Assembly: GCF_013033965.1 (NCBI RefSeq)
Contig: NZ_WQFE01000004.1
Span: 186,001 to 250,000, forward strand
Origin: Ruegeria atlantica
GTDB taxonomy: Bacteria > Pseudomonadota > Alphaproteobacteria > Rhodobacterales > Rhodobacteraceae
DNA length: 64,000 nt
Direction of reading: 5' to 3'
Under the pieces are notes generated by a model, which was not told the origin of the DNA, searched no databases, and saw only the letters and a list, made by a program, of their open reading frames with translations. This document shows, piece after piece, positions 36,597 to 46,213 of this stretch. Every line of letters starts with the position of its first letter. The stretch's first letter is position 1. The position numbers and the translations under genes were made by a program.

Positions 36597-37499
36597 ATGG
36601 ACCACCGAACCGTCATAGCGTCACTGCCCCCCGAGGCCAAAGACCAGCTGCAACAGCGCTCGGACATGCTGGGCCTACGTCATCTTTCAGGTTACCTAGG
36701 AGCGTTGGGCGTCACCAGCGCTGGTATCGCGTGGCAGGTCCCTCTCTGGCCGGTTCTGATCGTACCGCAGGGTGTCTTGCTGGTGTTCCTGTTCACTCTC
36801 AGCCATGAATGCACCCATAAAACGCCGTTTAAGACCAGCTGGCTGAATGATGTCATCGGGCATCTGGTGTCAGTTCCGATCGCCCTGCCCTTCACGTGGT
36901 TCCGGTACTTTCACCTTGCGCATCACAAATGGACGAACCATCCCGATAAGGACCCAGAACTGGGCGGCAAACCGCGACCACGGGATCGGTTAAGCCTGCT
37001 GATCTATCTGTCCGGCTGGCCCTACTGGAAAGGCATGGCATTTGTTCTGCGCCAGAATGCATTTGGCCAGATCGACGCCCCGTACCTGCCTGAGCGTCAA
37101 CACAGCGCCATGCGGGTTGAGGCGCGCCTGCTTTTGGCGTTCTATGGCGTAGCAGCTCTTAGCCTGTTCCTGTCGCCGCTGCTTTTCTGGCTTTGGATTT
37201 TACCCGTTCTGCTTGGGCAACCTTTCTTGCGCCTCTACCTTCTGGCCGAACACGGGTTGTGCCCACCCGTCGCCAACATGCTGGAAAACTCGCGCACCAC
37301 GTTCACAAACCGTATCGTCCGGTTTTTGGCCTGGAACATGCCATACCACGCAGAGCATCATGCATTTCCCAATGTGCCCTTTCATCAGCTGCCTGCATTG
37401 CACGACTGGACGCGGGAACATTTGAAGTCGACTTCGGACGGATACTCCCAGTTTACAAGTAACTATGTACGAAGCGTGAAGCACCAATCATTCAGCTAG
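36597..37499 (+). CDS. Fatty-acid desaturase family protein, second copy
   Basis: Membrane di-iron desaturase of 300 residues with the three histidine boxes HECTH (about 77-81), HLAHHKWTNH (about 107) and HAEHH (about 250), and hydrophobic helices around 30-75 and 180-205. The HECTHKTPFKTSWLND and YHAEHHAFPNVPFHQLP segments match bacterial fatty acid desaturases better than carotenoid enzymes. It begins 3 bp after the DUF985 stop, so the two are co-transcribed. Substrate and double-bond position are unknown. Confidence 0.87.
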   Translation: MDHRTVIASLPPEAKDQLQQRSDMLGLRHLSGYLGALGVTSAGIAWQVPLWPVLIVPQGVLLVFLFTLSHECTHKTPFKTSWLNDVIGHLVSVPIALPFTWFRYFHLAHHKWTNHPDKDPELGGKPRPRDRLSLLIYLSGWPYWKGMAFVLRQNAFGQIDAPYLPERQHSAMRVEARLLLAFYGVAALSLFLSPLLFWLWILPVLLGQPFLRLYLLAEHGLCPPVANMLENSRTTFTNRIVRFLAWNMPYHAEHHAFPNVPFHQLPALHDWTREHLKSTSDGYSQFTSNYVRSVKHQSFS

Positions 37500-37572
37500 T
37501 TGTTTACGGAAAGGCTGCTTTGAGCCCATTCCACCTATTGCTGCAGTTCAGACCTGTGCATTAGTCGACGGT

Positions 37573-37827
37573 CTATTCGCCGGAGCTCATGAACTTCCTT
37601 GTCTGCATCGCAAAGTGGAGGGTCAAGAACCCTCCCAACCCAAAAAACCCGAGCTCCCAGAATATATTTCCACCGAGATTTCGTACAATAATAGAGGCAA
37701 TTGCTGTCCCAAGAGCTAAGGCAACTACTACAATAACAAGCCTTAAGAACCCGCTGATGACCCAAAGATAGGCATTCTTCGCATGCCGCAGCGCCGTTGC
37801 TAACAATGCTGAAATTTGAAAGTACAC
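37573..37827 (-). CDS. Small two-helix membrane protein
   Basis: An 84-residue protein with two hydrophobic helices (about 20-48 and 55-73). It starts with GTG after GGAGACCGT, a reasonable ribosome binding site. The coding region is clearly richer in A and T than its neighbours, with AAT, ATA and TTG codons that the flanking genes avoid, so it may be a recent arrival or a fast-evolving gene. I recognise no family and have no function to offer. Confidence 0.55.
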   Translation of the reverse strand: MYFQISALLATALRHAKNAYLWVISGFLRLVIVVVALALGTAIASIIVRNLGGNIFWELGFFGLGGFLTLHFAMQTRKFMSSGE

Positions 37828-37975
37828 ACGGTCTCCTTAACCGACTAGGACTTGGGTTCTGGCATTTGGTGGGCTTGGTTCAATGTGAATCTGTTTGGCT
37901 CTGAAGTCCAGATGTGGAGGATTGGAACGAACGGCAGCAAAGTCCGCAAAGCGGCACCCAACAACCCATTGCCCA

Positions 37976-39082
37976 TTACGCAACCGAACTCACAACCCCA
38001 CCGCCAACCAGCGCCTTCACACCCGTCGTACCCGGGCACGAGGTCGGCAACCTGCGGGCGACTCGCGCGGCCAGATAGGCGAAGGCCTGCGCCTCGAGCA
38101 TGTCGCCGTCCAGACCCACGACCTCAACCGGTTCGACCGGGCAATCCAACGCAACGCGCAGCATCTCCATCAATACCGGGTTGTGTCTACCACCACCGGT
38201 GACCAAAAGGCGTGATGGCGGTTTGGGGCAATGCTCCATTCCCTGCACCACGCCTGCTGCACACATGCCGGTAAGCGTGGCCACGGCATCCGCATCGCTC
38301 AGCTCCTGCACCAGTTTGATCATCTCGGCAAAATCGTTCCGGTCCAGCGACTTCGGCGGCATACGCGTGAAATAGGGCTCGGACAGAAACAGCTCAAGCG
38401 CGCCTGTCTCGACAGTGCCTCCGCGCGCGACGGCCCCGTTGCGATCCATCGGCAGGCCCAGACGCGCCTGCATCAGGTCATCGACCGGCGCATTCGCGGG
38501 ACCGGTGTCAAACGCCAGCAACGCTCCGGGGGTTTCGGGGCCATCGAAACTGGGGTCCACATAGGTGAGGTTCCCGACGCCGCCGAGGTTCAGAAAACAC
38601 AGCGGCTGGTTAGCACCAATCCACTTGGCGCAAGCGAAGTGGAAAAACGGCGCCAGTGGAGCACCTTCGCCCCCCATGGCCACATCGTCGCTGCGGAAAT
38701 CCCAGACGACCGGTACACCCAGTGCCTGAGCCAGCCCTTTCCCGTCACCCACCTGCAATGTCCCGCGCCCGCGCGGTTCATGTGCTAGGGTCTGGCCGTG
38801 CACACCGATCAGGTCAACCTCATCAAATTCCGACAGCGCCTCGGCATGGGCAACCGTGACGAGTTCTGCCGCCGCATCCACGTCCGGCCCGTGCCATTGC
38901 CCAAGCGCCGCACGCAGGACCGCGCGCTCTTGGTCGGTGTAAGCACGATACCCACTTGGGCCAAAGCCGATGATCCGGTGCCCGTCGGTTTCGACAACTG
39001 CGGCATCCACCCCATCCATCGACGTGCCGGACATCGCGCCCAATACCGTAATCGCACCCGTTCGTTTGATGGCCCGCCCCAC
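37976..39082 (-). CDS. anmK: 1,6-anhydro-N-acetylmuramic acid kinase
   Basis: Kinase of murein recycling: opens and phosphorylates 1,6-anhydro-MurNAc to MurNAc-6-phosphate. The 368-residue protein has [20 protein letters not shown], the nucleotide site [14 protein letters not shown], and [17 protein letters not shown] near the C-terminus. I chose the GTG at 39082 because AGGAGAGG lies five bases upstream and homology starts there; the frame is open 30 codons further. It works in the same recycling pathway as NagZ encoded at 54714 and is divergent from the MFS gene. Confidence 0.93.
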   Translation of the reverse strand: MGRAIKRTGAITVLGAMSGTSMDGVDAAVVETDGHRIIGFGPSGYRAYTDQERAVLRAALGQWHGPDVDAAAELVTVAHAEALSEFDEVDLIGVHGQTLAHEPRGRGTLQVGDGKGLAQALGVPVVWDFRSDDVAMGGEGAPLAPFFHFACAKWIGANQPLCFLNLGGVGNLTYVDPSFDGPETPGALLAFDTGPANAPVDDLMQARLGLPMDRNGAVARGGTVETGALELFLSEPYFTRMPPKSLDRNDFAEMIKLVQELSDADAVATLTGMCAAGVVQGMEHCPKPPSRLLVTGGGRHNPVLMEMLRVALDCPVEPVEVVGLDGDMLEAQAFAYLAARVARRLPTSCPGTTGVKALVGGGVVSSVA

Positions 39083-39238
39083 GCTTACCTCTCCTGCGTT
39101 AACTTGATGTGTACCGTCATGGTTGAACAGCACATCCAAGTCAAATTGCCTGTTCAGGGGAACCCTAGGCAAGACAGATCAAACGAGGGTCGCACTTTTT
39201 CCCGACATTTTGATATAAGGAACACAAATTGGATTTAG

Positions 39239-40510
39239 ATGCATATGGCGGACACGTATTCTCAGAAACAACCATCTGAAGGCCGGAACTATTTTCTAAT
39301 CTTTTGGTCCGGTGCTCTGGCGACGATCGGGGGGCAATTGATCAACCCCAATCTTGTGCTGCCGTTCCTGTATCTGGCTCTGGGCGCACCGACGTTTTTT
39401 GCGGGGATGCTTTTGCCCTTTGTCACCGGATCGCGCCTGATTGCCGAAATCTTTGTCTCGCCCTTCATCAATAGGGCGACTCGCGCCAAGCTGGCTGTTT
39501 ACGCGCCGAATCTTTTGACGGCTGCAGTGCTGGCGGCGGTGGCCCTGTTCGCGACCAAATTGCCCAGTGTTTTGATCGTGCTGCTGTTTCTGACCACTGC
39601 GATGGTTCTGGGTCTGTGCCAGGGGATCACCAGTCTTGGCACCAGCCAAATCTACGGCATCTCGGTGCCCAAAGCCAAACGGAACCGGATGGTGTTTGCG
39701 CAGGCCACGATCTCGGGCATTTTGGCCATCATTGTCGTTCTGGTCACCCGCGATCTGCTGTCCGGAGATCAGCCGATGCAGCGCCATATCGTCGTCCTGT
39801 GGTGCGGTGTGATCGCCATGTTTGCCGCAGGTGTTGCCTTTGCGGGCGTGCGGTTACTTGAGGAAGAACAGGCCCTGTTGCCAGAGCCGAAGAAGAAACC
39901 CAAACCTATGGCCGAACTGGCGACCGGGTTCAAAACCGGCATGACCTATCCGTGGTATCGCAAGTTTCTAATCGCTCGGCTGATCTTTGTCTCGGTCGAA
40001 CTGGCCATGCCGTTCTATACGATCCATGCCGCGACACTGCATATGGGGACCAAGCATTCGCTCAGCTATTTTGTCATTGGGGCCAGCCTGGGTATGGTGA
40101 TCGGCTCGCTTTTGTGGGGGTGGCTCAGTAATCGTGTCTCGGTCAAGCCGGTGATGTGGCTGGGGTGCATGATCGCCGCAATCTCGGCCCTGATGGCGCT
40201 GGCGTTCACGTTCTTCGGCTACGCGCAGAACGTCTGGATTTATGCGCTGGTGATCCTACTGTTGTCGCTGGGCGGGAACGGCGTGATCTATGGGCGCTAC
40301 CTGTATCTTATCCAGATGAGCGTCGAAAAAGAGCGCCCCTACCTGGTCGCACTAGGGGATGTCAGCGCGGGGCTCGTTGGAATTGTCTTTGCCGCCATCC
40401 TGGGTGCGGTAGCACATCTGCACGACCCGATCACACCGATCTTTGCACTGTTTGTGCTGAACCTGATCGCGTTGGTCTATGCCTTACGTCTACCGCCGGT
40501 CAAAAGCTGA
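39239..40510 (+). CDS. MFS transporter
   Basis: Major-facilitator transporter, 423 residues and about twelve hydrophobic helices in two halves, separated by a basic central loop (LLPEPKKKPKPMAELATGF, about 214-232). The substrate is not predictable. A TATA-like GATATAAGG at 39212-39220 precedes the gene and may be its -10 region. It lies between anmK and tyrS, two genes often close together in this order of bacteria, so it could be an insertion between them. Confidence 0.83.
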   Translation: MHMADTYSQKQPSEGRNYFLIFWSGALATIGGQLINPNLVLPFLYLALGAPTFFAGMLLPFVTGSRLIAEIFVSPFINRATRAKLAVYAPNLLTAAVLAAVALFATKLPSVLIVLLFLTTAMVLGLCQGITSLGTSQIYGISVPKAKRNRMVFAQATISGILAIIVVLVTRDLLSGDQPMQRHIVVLWCGVIAMFAAGVAFAGVRLLEEEQALLPEPKKKPKPMAELATGFKTGMTYPWYRKFLIARLIFVSVELAMPFYTIHAATLHMGTKHSLSYFVIGASLGMVIGSLLWGWLSNRVSVKPVMWLGCMIAAISALMALAFTFFGYAQNVWIYALVILLLSLGGNGVIYGRYLYLIQMSVEKERPYLVALGDVSAGLVGIVFAAILGAVAHLHDPITPIFALFVLNLIALVYALRLPPVKS

Positions 40511-40600
40511 AAACCCGCACGTTTTTAATGGCAAAAGCACCTTTTCCTTGGCTTTGCACAGCCCTATACAGTGCCCCGCAACATTAACCCGAGGCACGAT

Positions 40601-41848
40601 ATGACCTACCACCCCAAATCAGATTTCATCGCCACGATGATCGAGCGCGGCTTTCTCGCCGACTGCACCGATTATCAGGGCCTTGACGAAGCGCTGATCA
40701 GTGGGTGCAAACCGGCCTATATCGGCTTTGACGCGACGGCCAAGTCGTTGCATGTGGGCAGCCTGATCCAGATCATGATGCTGCGGTGGTTCCAGAAAAC
40801 CGGTCACCAACCAATTACCCTGATGGGCGGCGGCACCACCAAGGTGGGCGATCCGTCGTTCCGCGCGGATGAACGCCCCCTGCTGGGCCCTGAACAGATC
40901 GACGAAAACATCGCCGGCATCAAAAAGGTGTTCTCGGCCTATATCGACTATGACAGCGGTGCCGAGAACAAGGCGCTGATGCTGAACAATGCCGAGTGGC
41001 TGGATGACCTGAACTACCTCGATTTCCTGCGGGACATCGGGCGGCATTTCTCGGTCAACCGGATGCTGAGCTTTGAATCCGTGAAATCGCGGCTGGACCG
41101 TGAGCAGTCGCTGTCTTTCCTCGAATTCAACTACATGATCCTGCAGGCCTATGACTTCCTTGAACTGAACCGCCGCTATGGCTGCGTGCTGCAAATGGGT
41201 GGTTCGGATCAGTGGGGCAACATCGTCAACGGCATCGACCTGACACGTCGGGTTCTAGATCATGAGATCTACGGCCTGACTTCGCCCCTGCTGACCACCA
41301 GCGACGGCAAGAAGATGGGCAAGTCTCAGGACGGTGCGGTATGGCTGAACGCTGAAATGCGCTCGCCTTACGAGTTCTGGCAGTTCTGGAGGAATACGAC
41401 CGACGCGGATGTTGGCCGTTTCCTGAAGCTCTACACCGAAATGCCGGTGGATGAGTGTGAGCGTCTTGGCGCGCTACAGGGCTCTGAGATCAACGAGGCC
41501 AAGATCCGTCTTGCAAACGAAGTCACAGCCCTGTTGCACGGGTCCGAGGCTGCCGCCAATGCCGAGGCCACGGCGCGTGAAGTGTTCGAAAAGGGCGGCG
41601 TTGGGGACGATCTTCCGACCCTGACGTTGTCAGAAACAGATTTACCTATCTCTATTGTCCAGCTGATAGTGAAATCGGGTCTGGCAAAGTCGGGCAAAGA
41701 AGCCAAGCGTTTGATTGCCGAAAACGGCGCCAAACTGGATGACGCGTCGTTGACGGATGCCGGGCTGATGATCGACGCGGGCGCTCTGTCCTCACCGATC
41801 AAGCTGAGCGCAGGCAAGAAGCGCCACGCATTGGTTCAACTGGGCTAG
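40601..41848 (+). CDS. tyrS: Tyrosyl-tRNA synthetase
   Basis: Class I synthetase charging tRNA-Tyr. The 415-residue protein has the HIGH-like site as [11 protein letters not shown], the tyrosine-binding [17 protein letters not shown], the KMSKS-like loop [13 protein letters not shown], and a C-terminal S4 RNA-binding domain ([16 protein letters not shown], about 370). I chose the ATG at 40601, ten codons inside the open frame, where homology starts ([17 protein letters not shown]). A strong hairpin terminator follows. Confidence 0.96.
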   Translation: MTYHPKSDFIATMIERGFLADCTDYQGLDEALISGCKPAYIGFDATAKSLHVGSLIQIMMLRWFQKTGHQPITLMGGGTTKVGDPSFRADERPLLGPEQIDENIAGIKKVFSAYIDYDSGAENKALMLNNAEWLDDLNYLDFLRDIGRHFSVNRMLSFESVKSRLDREQSLSFLEFNYMILQAYDFLELNRRYGCVLQMGGSDQWGNIVNGIDLTRRVLDHEIYGLTSPLLTTSDGKKMGKSQDGAVWLNAEMRSPYEFWQFWRNTTDADVGRFLKLYTEMPVDECERLGALQGSEINEAKIRLANEVTALLHGSEAAANAEATAREVFEKGGVGDDLPTLTLSETDLPISIVQLIVKSGLAKSGKEAKRLIAENGAKLDDASLTDAGLMIDAGALSSPIKLSAGKKRHALVQLG

Positions 41849-41872
41849 ACGAACTACAGTTCAATCGTGAAT

Positions 41873-41900
41873 AAGGCCACCCGCAAGGGTGGCCTTTTTT
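41873..41900 (+). terminator. Intrinsic terminator after tyrS
   Basis: AAGGCCACCC (41873-41882), loop GCAA, and GGGTGGCCTT (41887-41896) form a perfect 10-bp stem followed by TTTT. It also faces the end of the glycine-rich protein gene on the other strand, which ends 28 bp later, so it may serve both. Confidence 0.92.
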
Positions 41901-41928
41901 GCATTGTGTAGGTGCCAGGAAAACCGTT

Positions 41929-42846
41929 CTAGCGGTGCCCTTTGCCACCTCCATTGCTGCCGCCGTTTCCATGACCGCCGCCGCCATGGCCGCCACCATT
42001 GTTGCTGCCGCCATTGCCGGTGCCAGGACCAGAGCCGCCATTATTTCCGCCGCCATTGCCCGAGTTTCCGGCGTTTCCGTTGCCGTTTCCAGGTCCACCG
42101 TTGTTGCCGCCGTTGCCTTTGCCACCGCCTTTGCCGCCACCTTTACCGTCGCCGCCATTGTTGCCGCCGTTGCCGTGACCCCCTCCGTGGCCGCCGCCAT
42201 TGTTACCACCGTTTCCATTGCCGCCACCGTGGCCACCGCCATTGTTGCCGCCATTTCCGTTGCCACCGCCGTTGCCGCCACCGTTGTTACCACCGTTGCC
42301 ATCACCGGGGCCGTCACCGCCGCCGCCATCACCGGGGCCATCACCGCCGCCGCCGTCACCGGGACCGTCACCGCCGCCGCCGTCACCGGGACCGTCACCG
42401 CCGCCACCGTCGCCGGGGCCTTCACCACCGCCGTCACCAGGGCCGCCGTTACCGGGGCTATCACTGCCGCCGCCTTCGCCGTCTTCGCCTCCGCCACCTG
42501 TGTCGAGTTCGGCAAATTGATCTCCGTTCCGGTCTTCTCCACGGTTAAAGAACCCTGCGACCGAACTGGTCGGAAGATCGGTCAGCAACGAAGCCAGTCC
42601 TGGGCATTGCGCACTGGTATTGCGCAGCGTGGTTGCAAAATCCGACCGGTTTTGCAGACGCTTCAGAAAGCTCGGGGTCACATGCGTGCAGTCACACATC
42701 GTCGTATAGTCGCCTTTGTTGGCAGCATCCCGCGCTGTTCTCCAATCGCAAACCTCGGTGGACGCGCTTGCGCTGCTTACCACCATTGCCCCCACAAACG
42801 GGACTGCGACCAACGCCGCCAGCCCGGATTTTGTCCTGGTCTTCAT
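41929..42846 (-). CDS. Secreted glycine-rich repeat protein
   Basis: A 305-residue predicted exported protein. Residues 1-28 are a signal peptide (ending VVSSASA). About residues 29-115 form a compact domain with four cysteines (EVCDW, TMCDCTH, AQCPGL). The rest is extreme low complexity: four tandem GGGGDGPGD nonapeptides preceded by related units, then Asn/Gly/His-rich NGGNNGGGHGGG repeats to a basic HR end. AAGGAGAG fixes the start at 42846. The acidic GD-rich nonapeptides recall calcium-binding repeats, but they do not match the RTX consensus GGxGxDxUx. Function unknown; surface or matrix protein is my guess. Confidence 0.8.
   Translation of the reverse strand: MKTRTKSGLAALVAVPFVGAMVVSSASASTEVCDWRTARDAANKGDYTTMCDCTHVTPSFLKRLQNRSDFATTLRNTSAQCPGLASLLTDLPTSSVAGFFNRGEDRNGDQFAELDTGGGGEDGEGGGSDSPGNGGPGDGGGEGPGDGGGGDGPGDGGGGDGPGDGGGGDGPGDGGGGDGPGDGNGGNNGGGNGGGNGNGGNNGGGHGGGNGNGGNNGGGHGGGHGNGGNNGGDGKGGGKGGGKGNGGNNGGPGNGNGNAGNSGNGGGNNGGSGPGTGNGGSNNGGGHGGGGHGNGGSNGGGKGHR
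42296..42445. repeat. Tandem 27-bp repeats within the glycine-rich gene
   Basis: About five imperfect copies of a 27-bp unit, plus-strand form CCGTCACCGCCGCCGCCGTC with variants at the third codon positions. Each unit encodes the nonapeptide GGGGDGPGD on the minus strand. Near-identity of the units suggests copy number changes by slippage or unequal recombination. Confidence 0.8.
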
Positions 42847-43013
42847 GATATAGCTCTCCTTACTCGTTAAGCGGCGCCCCCTCGACGCCCTACGCCATTG
42901 CGTCTCGATATGAGACCTGCGCATTAAGCTCAGTTAAATGTCTTCTGAGGATGTTTTGAGATTTGCCCCTAACTCCTTCAAATCTGTGGACAGGTCAGGC
43001 CTGTTCAGATTAA

Positions 43014-43029
43014 ATGAACAAATGTTCAT
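43014..43029. promoter_or_regulatory. Inverted repeat upstream of the SDR gene
   Basis: ATGAAC-AAAT-GTTCAT is a perfect 6-bp inverted repeat with a 4-bp spacer, 21 bp before the SDR start codon. An overlapping TTCA-N7-TGAA lies just upstream. Such TGAAC-N4-GTTCA sites are typical of TetR-family repressors of fatty-acid degradation genes. No TetR gene is in the window, so the regulator is elsewhere. Confidence 0.5.
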
Positions 43030-43050
43030 ATCCTGAAGAAGGAGACCACC

Positions 43051-43806
43051 ATGCAATTGTCGACCACCGCCGCAGTCATCACAGGTGGCGCTTCGGGTCT
43101 GGGCGAGGCAACCGCCCGTCACTTTGCCGAACACGGCGCGCAGGTCACGATCCTGGATCGCGACGCTGAGCGTGGCCCTAAGGTCGCAGAGGACATCGGC
43201 GGGCATTTCGCTCAGACAGATGTGACCGATGAAGCCTCAGTAGCAGCGGCAATCGAACTGTCGGTGAACAAAATGGGCCGCATCACGGCTGCGGTGAACT
43301 GCGCCGGGATCGCCTATGGGATCAAGACAGTCGGCAAGGATGGTCCTCACCCACTGGACGCGTTTCAGCGCACGATCGACATCAATCTGGTCGGCACGTT
43401 CAACGTCTCGCGCCTTGCCGCAGCCGAGATGGCAAAGAATGATCCCGAGCCGGACGGCGCGCGCGGGGTGATCATCAACACGGCCTCGATCGCAGCCTTC
43501 GACGGGCAAAAGGGACAGGCGGCCTATGCGGCGTCCAAAGGCGGTGTCGTTGGGATGACACTGCCGATGGCACGCGATCTGGCCTCAACCGGGGTTCGCG
43601 TCATGACCATTGCACCGGGGATTTTCATGACGCCCATGCTTGCTAGCCTGCCTGAAGAGGTCCAACAGCAATTGGCAGCGGACGTCCCCAACCCTGCCCG
43701 CCTGGGTGACCCGCGCGAATACGGGCGGCTGGCCGGTTTCATCGTCGAGATGGGCTATTTGAACGGAGAAGTCATCCGCATCGACGGTGCGCTTCGCATG
43801 CGCTAA
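43051..43806 (+). CDS. SDR-family dehydrogenase (3-hydroxyacyl-CoA dehydrogenase type 2-like)
   Basis: NAD-dependent short-chain dehydrogenase, 251 residues. The cofactor motif is AAVITGGASGLGEATARHF, AVNCAGIAYG is the NAG-type motif, the catalytic Ser is in INTASIAAFDGQ and the YxxxK is YAASKGG. LQQQ-like insert and the end VEMGYLNGEVIRIDGALRM match the HSD17B10/3-hydroxyacyl-CoA dehydrogenase type 2 subgroup, which acts in fatty and branched-chain acid breakdown. AAGGAG precedes the ATG. The upstream inverted repeat suggests repression by an acyl-CoA-responsive TetR protein. Confidence 0.88.
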   Translation: MQLSTTAAVITGGASGLGEATARHFAEHGAQVTILDRDAERGPKVAEDIGGHFAQTDVTDEASVAAAIELSVNKMGRITAAVNCAGIAYGIKTVGKDGPHPLDAFQRTIDINLVGTFNVSRLAAAEMAKNDPEPDGARGVIINTASIAAFDGQKGQAAYAASKGGVVGMTLPMARDLASTGVRVMTIAPGIFMTPMLASLPEEVQQQLAADVPNPARLGDPREYGRLAGFIVEMGYLNGEVIRIDGALRMR

Positions 43807-43815
43807 TCCTGTTCC

Positions 43816-44367
43816 ATGACAGAGCGGGAAAAAATGCAGTCCGGGCAGTGGTATTGCTGCCTGGACCCGGAACTTGAAGCTATGCGCACGCGTGCCCGGC
43901 ATGCGGTTCATGCGCATAATACCAGCCCACCCGATATCCGTGGTGCGATGGCACCGGAACTACAGGCGCTGTTCGCACAGACCGGATCGGATTGCTATCT
44001 GGAGGCTCCGTTTCACTGCGCCTATGGGCTCAACATCCACCTTGGCGCGCGAGTCTACTTCAACGCAGGTTGCGTCATTCTGGATACCGCTGCGGTTCGG
44101 ATCGGGGATGACTCGATGTTCGGTCCCCATGTCCAGATCTATTGCGCCCAGCACGCCAAAGATCCGGTTAAACGCGCGCAAGGTCTGGAAATCGGGCGCC
44201 CCGTGACCATTGGTCGAAACGTTTGGGTCGGAGGTGGAGCCATCGTGCTGCCCGGCGTCACCATCGGCGACAACGCCATCATTGGCGCTGGCAGCGTTGT
44301 GACCAAGGATGTGACCGCAGGCGAAACGATTGTGGGCAACCCCGCCCGGCCACTGGACCGCGCTTAG
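43816..44367 (+). CDS. Maltose O-acetyltransferase-like hexapeptide protein
   Basis: Acetyl-CoA-dependent sugar O-acetyltransferase of the maa/lacA/nodL group, 183 residues. An N-terminal Mac domain ([20 protein letters not shown]) is followed by left-handed beta-helix hexapeptide repeats: [20 protein letters not shown], the catalytic-site HAKDP, and [21 protein letters not shown]. Its acceptor is probably a sugar, not certain. It follows the SDR by 9 bp and its stop overlaps the convergent ABC-F gene by 4 bp. Confidence 0.88.
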   Translation: MTEREKMQSGQWYCCLDPELEAMRTRARHAVHAHNTSPPDIRGAMAPELQALFAQTGSDCYLEAPFHCAYGLNIHLGARVYFNAGCVILDTAAVRIGDDSMFGPHVQIYCAQHAKDPVKRAQGLEIGRPVTIGRNVWVGGGAIVLPGVTIGDNAIIGAGSVVTKDVTAGETIVGNPARPLDRA

Positions 44368-46172
44368 GCCCCTTCGGCCCTTTCCTCAAGCACCAGCCAC
44401 TCTTCTTCAGCGGCTGACAGCTTCTCTTGCCGTTCGACCAGCGCATCGGTCGCTTTCTGGAATTTAACCGGTTCGCGTGTGAATAGCTCAGGATCGGACA
44501 TAAGCTCTTCAAGTTTGCCAATCTCGGCTTCCAGCCGTGCAATCTCGGCTGGCAGTTTCTCAAGCCGGTGTTTTTCCGAAAAGGACAGACCGGATTTCGG
44601 CTGCGCATCCTGCTTTTGTTTTGGCTTTGAAGCCTTTGCTTTTTCAGCTTTCTTTTCAGCCACATCGCCGCGCTGCGCGATGTAATCGGACCAACCGCCC
44701 GCATAGACGGTCGCACGGCCATTGCCTTCCATGGCGATGGTCGTCGTCGCAACCCGGTCCAGAAAATCCCGGTCGTGGCTGACCAACAGGACGGTGCCAT
44801 CATAGTCGTCCAGCAACTCCTGCAGCAGGTCCAGCGTTTCGACATCCAGGTCGTTGGTCGGTTCGTCCAGCACCAGCAGGTTCGAGGATTTGGCCATCAA
44901 CTTGGCCAACAGCAAACGCGCCTTTTCCCCACCTGACAATGACTTAACGGCCGCTCTTGCCTGTGCATCATCAAACAGGAACTCCTTGAGATAGCCAACC
45001 ACGTGCTTGGGCTGTCCCCCAACCATCACCTGATCCGCCTTGCCCGATACCCGCATCTCGGGATCGCCGGTCAGGCTGTCCCAAAGGGTCATTTCCGGGT
45101 CCAGCTGCGCGCGGGTTTGGTCGAACACCGCAATCTCAAGATTGGTGCCCAATGCGACCGATCCCTCGTCAGGCTTTTCCTGACCCAGCAACATCTTGAG
45201 CAGCGTCGTCTTGCCTACACCGTTCGGCCCTACAAAAGCCACGCGATCCCCACGCTGCGCCAAAAAGTCAAAGTTGCGAACGATCTGCTGCGCACCAAAG
45301 GACTTGGACAAGCCTTTGGCTTCAATCACTTTTCGCCCGGACTTTGGCCCGGCCTCCAGCGTCATCGCGGCTGCCCCCTGACGTTTGATTTGCGCGGCCT
45401 TTTCGGCGCGCAATGCCTGCAACGCCCGCACGCGCCCCTGATTCCGCTTGCGCCGTGCGCTGATGCCTTCAACCGCCCATTTGGCCTCGGACTTGATCAG
45501 ACGATTCAGCTTGTGACGCTGTTGGTCCTCTTCTTCCCAAATCTTGTCACGCCAGGATTCAAAGGCTTCGAACCCCTGCTCCTGCCGCCGCACCATGCCG
45601 CGATCAATCCACAACGTCGCCCGCGTCAGGGCGCGTAAAAAAGCCCGGTCATGCGAAATCAGAACAAAGGCTGCACGGGTCGAACCCAACTCGCGCTCCA
45701 GCCACGCGATCGCGTCAATATCCAAATGGTTCGTCGGTTCATCCAGCAACATCAGATCGGGCGCTTCGGCCATCAGCTTGGCCAATGCCGCCCTACGACG
45801 CTCGCCGCCCGAGGCAGTTTCGACGGCGCGAGACGGGTCGAACTTCAGCCCCTCGCCCGCGCGTTCAACCTTATACAGCTCACCCGGTTCCAACCCGCTG
45901 GACGCATAATCGCCCAGGGTCGCGAACCCTTCCATGCCGGGATCCTGCTCCATGTACCCAACGGATTTTCCCGGCGGCACCACGATGTCACCTTGATCAG
46001 GTTCGACCAGACCAGCCATGACTTTCATCAGGGTGGACTTGCCGGACCCGTTTCGCCCGACCAGGGCCACGCGGTCGCCCGGCTGGACCACCAGATCCAG
46101 CCCCGAAAACACGGGATCGCCCCCGAAAGTCAAGGAAATGTCGGACATCTGTATCAAAGGAATTCTCGCCAT
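44364..46172 (-). CDS. uup: ABC-F family ATPase Uup
   Basis: Soluble ATPase with two ABC domains and no membrane segments, 602 residues; ABC-F proteins act on the ribosome, and Uup is linked to ribosome rescue and genome stability. Walker A sequences are [16 protein letters not shown] and [16 protein letters not shown], the ABC signatures [15 protein letters not shown] and [15 protein letters not shown]. The inter-domain linker with basic helices lies around 235-270 and a charged C-terminal coiled coil ([20 protein letters not shown]) at about 525-595, the Uup feature. Confidence 0.93.
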   Translation of the reverse strand: MARIPLIQMSDISLTFGGDPVFSGLDLVVQPGDRVALVGRNGSGKSTLMKVMAGLVEPDQGDIVVPPGKSVGYMEQDPGMEGFATLGDYASSGLEPGELYKVERAGEGLKFDPSRAVETASGGERRRAALAKLMAEAPDLMLLDEPTNHLDIDAIAWLERELGSTRAAFVLISHDRAFLRALTRATLWIDRGMVRRQEQGFEAFESWRDKIWEEEDQQRHKLNRLIKSEAKWAVEGISARRKRNQGRVRALQALRAEKAAQIKRQGAAAMTLEAGPKSGRKVIEAKGLSKSFGAQQIVRNFDFLAQRGDRVAFVGPNGVGKTTLLKMLLGQEKPDEGSVALGTNLEIAVFDQTRAQLDPEMTLWDSLTGDPEMRVSGKADQVMVGGQPKHVVGYLKEFLFDDAQARAAVKSLSGGEKARLLLAKLMAKSSNLLVLDEPTNDLDVETLDLLQELLDDYDGTVLLVSHDRDFLDRVATTTIAMEGNGRATVYAGGWSDYIAQRGDVAEKKAEKAKASKPKQKQDAQPKSGLSFSEKHRLEKLPAEIARLEAEIGKLEELMSDPELFTREPVKFQKATDALVERQEKLSAAEEEWLVLEERAEGA

Positions 46173-46213
46173 GCCCGCCAGCTAAACCGGCAGGCACGAG
46201 GCGTCAACGGCGT

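Noticed and set aside
42296..42445. Regular short repeats that look like a CRISPR array
   Set aside because: Units are contiguous 27-bp coding repeats in frame, with no unique spacers and no cas genes.
41889..42548. Arg/His/Cys-rich and Pro-rich frames opposite the glycine-rich gene
   Set aside because: Direct consequence of reading the glycine repeats on the other strand; no ribosome binding site, while the minus-strand gene has a signal peptide and AAGGAG.
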